Below are positions 6,178 through 9,614 of a DNA stretch of 9,614 nt, in pieces. The stretch comes from Deltaproteobacteria bacterium (GTDB lineage: Bacteria > Myxococcota_A > Polyangia > Haliangiales > Haliangiaceae): positions 1 to 9,614 of the forward strand of contig JACCYD010000729.1 in assembly GCA_013696695.1 (NCBI GenBank), read 5' to 3'. Under the pieces are notes generated by a model. It did no database searches. It saw nothing but the letters and a program-made list of their open reading frames with translations, and was not told the DNA's origin. The position numbers and the translations under genes are program-made. Numbering within the stretch: position 1 is the stretch's first letter; every line of letters begins with the position of its first letter.

Positions 6178-7440
6178 ATGGACAAGATCGTCGTCGAAGG
6201 TGGCGTCCGGCTCTCCGGCAAGATTCCGATCAGCGGCGCGAAGAATGCGGCGCTGCCGCTGCTCGCCGCGGCGCTGCTGCCGAGTGGACGCTCGATCTAC
6301 AAGAACGTTCCCGGGCTCGCCGACGTGCGCACGATGGCGAAGCTGCTGACGATGCTCGGCTGGGAGGTCGAGGGCTCCGGCACCGACACGCTCTCGATCG
6401 GTTCGCCGGCACCTGACAAGCTCAAGCTCGAGGCGCCCTACGATCTGGTCAAGACGATGCGCGCGAGCGTGCTCGTGCTCGGCCCGCTGGTCGCCCGGTA
6501 CGGCCGTGCGCGCGTGTCGTTGCCGGGTGGCTGCGCGATCGGCGCACGTCCGATCGACCAGCACCTCAAGGGACTGCAGGCGATGGGCGCCGAGGTCAAG
6601 CTCGACCACGGCTACGTCGACGTCACGTGCAAGCGCCTGCGCGGCGCCACCATCGTGCTCGACGTGCCCACGGTCACCGGCTGCGAGAATCTGATCATGG
6701 CCGCGGCCCTCGCGCAGGGCCGCACCGTGCTCGAGAATGCAGCACGCGAGCCCGAGGTCGAGGAGCTCGCGCTGGTGCTCAACAAGATGGGCGCGAAGAT
6801 CCAGGGCGCGGGCACGCCGATCATCACGATCGAAGGCGTCGACGAGCTCAAGCCGATCGAGCACGCCATCATCCCGGATCGCATCGAGGCCGGCACCTAT
6901 GCCGTCGCCGCGGCGATGACCCACGGCGACGTGTTGCTCGAGGGCGCGCGGCCCGAGCATCTCGAGGCCGTGATCGCGAAGCTGCGCGCGTCGGGCGTCA
7001 CGGTCGCCGCCGAAGCGGGTGGCCTGCGCGTCAAGGGCGATGCCGACATCCGCGCCGTCGACATCGTAACCCAGCCACATCCCGGATTCCCGACGGACAT
7101 GCAGGCACAGTTCATGGTGATGGCGTGCGTCGCGCGTGGTCAGTCGATCATCAAGGAGATGATCTTCGAGAACCGCTACATGCACGTGCCGGAGCTTGGC
7201 CGCATGGGCGCCGATATCACCGTCGACGGTCGCACCGCGGTCGTCCGCGGCGGTGCGCAGCTCACCGGTGCCGCCGTGATGGCGACCGATCTGCGCGCGT
7301 CGGCGAGCCTCGTGCTCGCCGGCCTCGTGGCCTCCGGCACCACCGAGGTGCTCCGCGTCTACCACCTCGATCGCGGGTACGAGCAGATCGAGCAGAAGCT
7401 CGCCGGCGTCGGAGCCAAGATCCGGCGCGTCGTGGGCTGA
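6178..7440 (+). CDS. murA: UDP-N-acetylglucosamine 1-carboxyvinyltransferase (MurA)
   Basis: 420 residues, the usual MurA length. The cytoplasmic enzyme transfers enolpyruvate from phosphoenolpyruvate to UDP-GlcNAc, the first committed step of peptidoglycan synthesis, and belongs to the EPSP synthase superfamily with two inside-out alpha/beta domains. Lys22 and Asn23 are in ISGAKNAALPL. The loop LPGGCAIGARPIDQH carries Cys119, matching E. coli Cys115, the residue alkylated by fosfomycin, so it is the sensitive (Cys) form and not the Asp form. Asp307 in HPGFPTDMQAQFM matches the E. coli general base Asp305, and Arg399 in YHLDRGYEQIE matches Arg397. The ATG at 6178 is fixed by a GAAGG ribosome site and by alignment of MDKIVVEGG with the family start. 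It stands alone, between a lipoprotein gene on the same strand and a convergent kinase gene. No defect seen. Confidence 0.97.
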   Translation: MDKIVVEGGVRLSGKIPISGAKNAALPLLAAALLPSGRSIYKNVPGLADVRTMAKLLTMLGWEVEGSGTDTLSIGSPAPDKLKLEAPYDLVKTMRASVLVLGPLVARYGRARVSLPGGCAIGARPIDQHLKGLQAMGAEVKLDHGYVDVTCKRLRGATIVLDVPTVTGCENLIMAAALAQGRTVLENAAREPEVEELALVLNKMGAKIQGAGTPIITIEGVDELKPIEHAIIPDRIEAGTYAVAAAMTHGDVLLEGARPEHLEAVIAKLRASGVTVAAEAGGLRVKGDADIRAVDIVTQPHPGFPTDMQAQFMVMACVARGQSIIKEMIFENRYMHVPELGRMGADITVDGRTAVVRGGAQLTGAAVMATDLRASASLVLAGLVASGTTEVLRVYHLDRGYEQIEQKLAGVGAKIRRVVG

Positions 7441-7463
7441 TCGCGACGCGCGCCGTCTCGCGA
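7441..7463. terminator. Possible hairpin between convergent murA and kinase genes
   Basis: The 32-base gap between the two stop codons has TCGCGA at 7441-7446 and again at 7458-7463. Each is self-complementary, so the two can pair as a six-base stem with an 11-base loop on either strand. There is no T-run on either side, so this is not a standard intrinsic terminator. It is the only structure in the gap that could act in both directions. Confidence 0.22.
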
Positions 7464-7472
7464 GGTTCGCGC

Positions 7473-9242
7473 TTAGCGGTTTCGAGTCGCCTGGATCGGA
7501 ACGCGGAACGTGGTCGCCTTCGGCTGGGGGCCAAACGCGATCGCCTTCGCGACGCCCGCGAGGCACGTACCGAGCGCGGTCGCGCTGACGGAGTCGGGCA
7601 GCGTCGTCGCGTCGACCACGGTGCCGGTCTCGTCGATCTGGATCCGGATCGTCAGCGTGTCCGGCGTGTTGTCGGGAAACTTCTGGAAACACGCGGTGAC
7701 GGCGGTGGCGCGCGTGCTGAACTTCGCGGTCAGCTGGCGCGTGTTGACCGCCTGGGGATCGCGCGCACTCCCCGTCGTCGGGTTGCGCGCGGAGCCCGTG
7801 CTTTTCGCGGAGCCGGTCGCGGAGCCCGTCGCCGATCCGGAGCCGGTCGCGGATCCCGCGGCGCTCGAGCCCGCGGCGCTCGAGCCCGCATCGGTGTTCG
7901 AGCCGGTCGTTGTGGAGTCTGGCGTGGCCGAGCCGCCACGATCGACGACGATATACGTCTGCTTCGCATCGTCCGGGTCGGTTCTCGTCTTGAGCAGCGC
8001 GGTGATCGCGACGTAGGCGATCGCGCCGAGCACGAGCACGATCGCGATCACCGCAACCACGATCCACGTCTTCGATTTCGGCGCCGCGGTCGGCGCCACG
8101 GTCGTCGCCGCGGGTTGCGTGTCCAGGCGTTCGGTCGGACCCGGCCCGGAGCGTGGGCGCGTCGGTGGCTCGGTGGCCGCGCGCGGTGTCTGGGTGTGGA
8201 TGATGCTCGACACACGCGTCGGTGCCGGTGTTCGCCACGCCGATTCGAGCTCGCTGAGGCCCGGCGTCGAGGTCATCTGGGCGAACCGCGGATCGTGAAA
8301 ATCGACCTCGGCGGCCTTCTTGAGCTTCGCCGCGATCTCGGTGGTGTCGCTCTTTAGCGTGGAGGCCAACGCACGTGCGAACTGCGCGGCCGACTGATAC
8401 CGCTGCTTCGGATCCTTGTGCAGACCGCGTGCGACCACATCCGCGAGCTCGCCCGTGATGTCCTGGCGTACCTGGTCGAGGCGCTTGGGTGCCAGCGTCA
8501 GCACCCGGCCGATCGTCTCCGCCATGCTCGGATCCCCGACGCCGAACTCGTTGGTGCCTGAAAGCACCTCGTGCAGCGTGACCGCAGCGGAGTAGACATC
8601 GGTGAGCGGGGATGCCGGAACGCGATCGAAGCTCTCCGGCGGCAGGTACGCGAACTTACCCTTCACCGAGCTGTCACCGACGGAGGTCTTCTCCGATGCG
8701 ATGCCGGCGACGCCGAAGTCGGCGAGCTTCACGTGTCCCTGGGTGTCGATCAAAATGTTCGACGGCGTGACGTCGCGGTGGATGATCCTGAGCGGCTGTC
8801 CCTCGTCGGTCAGGTTGTGCGCGTAGTCGAGCGCGTTGAGCACCTTGATCATGATGTGGACCGCGAGATCCACCGGGAACTGATTGCGATACTGCTTGAC
8901 GTACCGATACCAGCGACCGAGCGGCGCCCCGTGGACGTACTCGAGCGCCATGATGTACATGCCGTCTTCTTCGGCGAAGTCGAGGACGGTGACGATCTCG
9001 GGATGGCTGAGCTTCGCCATGATCCGGGCCTCGCGCATGAACAACGAGGTCACACGCTCGTCACCGGAATGACTCGGCAGCACCCACTTGATCACCACGG
9101 GGCGAACGAAGCCGGCCGAGCCTTCGTTGCGAGCGAGATAGATCGTGCCCATCCCACCATCGGCGAGGTGGCGAACGACCCGATAACGTCCTAACACGAC
9201 CCGATCGATCATCGGATCGGTCGATGCGGCCTCGGCGCTCAC
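7473..9242 (-). CDS. Transmembrane Ser/Thr protein kinase with C-terminal TonB-C-like (AgmX/PglI-type) domain
   Basis: 589 residues. The N-terminal Hanks-type kinase domain spans about 18-295: Gly-rich loop LADGGMGTIYLA (26-37), Lys52 in VVIK, Glu71, catalytic loop HRDVTPSN (155-162, Asp157 and Asn162), DFG 175-177, PPE 201-203 and Asp215, so it should be active. The Thr at the HRD+2 place instead of Lys is common in myxobacterial kinases. A Pro/Thr-rich juxtamembrane stretch (325-390) follows, then one membrane helix at 393-417 and a Ser/Gly/Ala/Thr spacer (436-495). Residues about 505-588 have the AgmX/PglI-type TonB-C-like fold, with two Cys (518 and 560) at family positions that may form a disulphide. 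Topology is kinase inside, C-terminal domain in the periplasm. The GTG start lies in a GTGA overlap with the upstream gene, preceded by GGGA; an internal ATG at codon 11 is the alternative. Confidence 0.93.
   Translation of the reverse strand: MSAEAASTDPMIDRVVLGRYRVVRHLADGGMGTIYLARNEGSAGFVRPVVIKWVLPSHSGDERVTSLFMREARIMAKLSHPEIVTVLDFAEEDGMYIMALEYVHGAPLGRWYRYVKQYRNQFPVDLAVHIMIKVLNALDYAHNLTDEGQPLRIIHRDVTPSNILIDTQGHVKLADFGVAGIASEKTSVGDSSVKGKFAYLPPESFDRVPASPLTDVYSAAVTLHEVLSGTNEFGVGDPSMAETIGRVLTLAPKRLDQVRQDITGELADVVARGLHKDPKQRYQSAAQFARALASTLKSDTTEIAAKLKKAAEVDFHDPRFAQMTSTPGLSELESAWRTPAPTRVSSIIHTQTPRAATEPPTRPRSGPGPTERLDTQPAATTVAPTAAPKSKTWIVVAVIAIVLVLGAIAYVAITALLKTRTDPDDAKQTYIVVDRGGSATPDSTTTGSNTDAGSSAAGSSAAGSATGSGSATGSATGSAKSTGSARNPTTGSARDPQAVNTRQLTAKFSTRATAVTACFQKFPDNTPDTLTIRIQIDETGTVVDATTLPDSVSATALGTCLAGVAKAIAFGPQPKATTFRVPIQATRNR
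7785..7937 (-). repeat. Degenerate tandem repeat coding the Ser/Gly/Ala/Thr spacer of the kinase
   Basis: The spacer after the membrane helix is built from GSAT, GSAA and SSAAG units. The clearest DNA repeat is a perfect 15-base tandem pair at 7858-7872 and 7873-7887 (GCGGCGCTCGAGCCC on the plus strand), giving SSAAGSSAAG. Nearby copies of GGAGCCGGTCGCGG at about 7809-7822 and 7839-7852 show further duplication. Such slippage-prone linkers vary in length between strains. The low-complexity sequence probably gives the periplasmic domain reach across the envelope. Confidence 0.7.
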
Positions 9243-9614
9243 TTGAGTCCCGAGCCTACCACGTAGTAGTGAACGCCCAGTTTGGGGTGCGCGATCCGGA
9301 CCGCGACGCCAGTTTCCCCCGGCTGCGGTGCGAGCGTGGTCTCGAACCGGAGGTGACGATCGAGCGCGATCGGCACACCGGCGGAGCTCACAGTGGTCTT
9401 TTCGATCACCGTACCCTTCACGTTGACCTTGCCGTCCTTGACCTCGACCTTCTCGAACGAGGCCGTCGGCTGCGCGTTATCGAAGTCGATCACGATGCGA
9501 GCCTCGCCGGAGCGTCCACCCGTGTCGGGGATCTCGACCCAGAATCGGTAGCTGCCCTCTGCGAGCTCTCCCGGCTTGAGCGCCAGCCGCGCGGTCGGAC
9601 TCGGAAGTTTTCGG
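9239..9614 (-). CDS. C-terminal part of a FecR-like extracytoplasmic protein (runs off right edge)
   Basis: The minus-strand frame stays open from the right edge to a TGA at 9241-9239, giving 124 visible residues; a GTG at 9493 is internal, not the start. The visible part is all-beta, with KPGELAEGSYRFWVEIPDTG, then IDFDNAQPTASFEKVEVKDG, then VAVRIAHPKLGVHYYV near the end. I associate this pattern (a GSYRFWVE strand, IDFDNAxP, HPxLGVHYY) with the C-terminus of myxobacterial proteins annotated as FecR-domain, sometimes with LysM; this is from memory and needs the N-terminal part to confirm. FecR domains are extracytoplasmic ligand or envelope-associated modules. The gene overlaps the kinase gene by 4 bases (GTGA), so the two proteins are probably made together and may form one signalling unit. 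Confidence 0.6.
   Translation of the reverse strand, partial: RKLPSPTARLALKPGELAEGSYRFWVEIPDTGGRSGEARIVIDFDNAQPTASFEKVEVKDGKVNVKGTVIEKTTVSSAGVPIALDRHLRFETTLAPQPGETGVAVRIAHPKLGVHYYVVGSGLK

Noticed and set aside
7785..7937. Repeat cluster as a CRISPR array or mobile element
   Set aside because: The units are short and degenerate, without regular spacers, and they code in frame for a Ser/Gly/Ala/Thr linker of the kinase.
6031..8238. 735-codon minus-strand open frame across murA and the kinase 3' part
   Set aside because: It is a shadow of murA on the other strand and of the kinase gene in another frame; the composition is His/Arg/Asp-rich and matches nothing.

Overview
GC-rich, densely packed chromosomal DNA that looks like a myxobacterium (phylum Myxococcota). 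Three things point that way: a sigma factor resembling a Myxococcales-restricted sigma-70 group, an Hanks-type Ser/Thr kinase with the HRD-V-T-P-S-N catalytic loop and an AgmX/PglI-like (TonB-C-like) C-terminus, and a lipoprotein whose N-terminus (lipobox then LLGFEEVEI) is of a kind common in that group. This placement is inferred from protein character; there is no rRNA gene or other lineage marker.

Layout. (1) Positions 1-155, + strand: the last 50 codons of an unrecognised gene, ending one base short of the next, convergent gene. (2) Positions 157-3484, - strand: a three-gene operon, transcribed right to left. It runs sigma-70-type factor, then an SctV/FlhA-family type III export gate protein (motifs favour the non-flagellar SctV branch), then a small exported protein that looks like an outer-membrane beta-barrel. 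Each gene overlaps the next by 4 bases (TTGA, GTGA), which suggests translational coupling. (3) Positions 3562-5993, + strand, divergent from the sigma gene across 77 bases: a ClpX-like AAA+ unfoldase without the N-terminal zinc domain, then 17 bases further on a lipoprotein of unknown function. The last part of the lipoprotein gene has atypical codon use, and a 32-codon ORF with a lipoprotein-like signal sequence lies on the opposite strand there. (4) Positions 5994-6177: upstream region of murA, with four roughly helically phased copies of a CGCTCACCG-like motif. (5) Positions 6178-7440, + strand: murA, complete, with all catalytic residues. (6) Positions 7473-9614, - strand: a Ser/Thr kinase with one transmembrane segment and a periplasmic TonB-C-like domain, overlapping by 4 bases (GTGA) an upstream gene that runs off the right edge and resembles the C-terminus of myxobacterial FecR-type proteins.

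How the parts may work together. The left operon joins a dedicated sigma factor to a secretion export gate and an envelope protein, as if the sigma factor controlled an envelope export apparatus whose other parts lie outside the window. The divergent AAA+/lipoprotein pair may share its control region. MurA makes the first committed peptidoglycan precursor and stands alone. The kinase pair looks like a transmembrane signalling unit with a cytoplasmic kinase and an extracytoplasmic sensor or anchor. No stretch over 300 bases lacks a gene, and I saw no tRNA, rRNA, CRISPR array, insertion sequence or phage gene.
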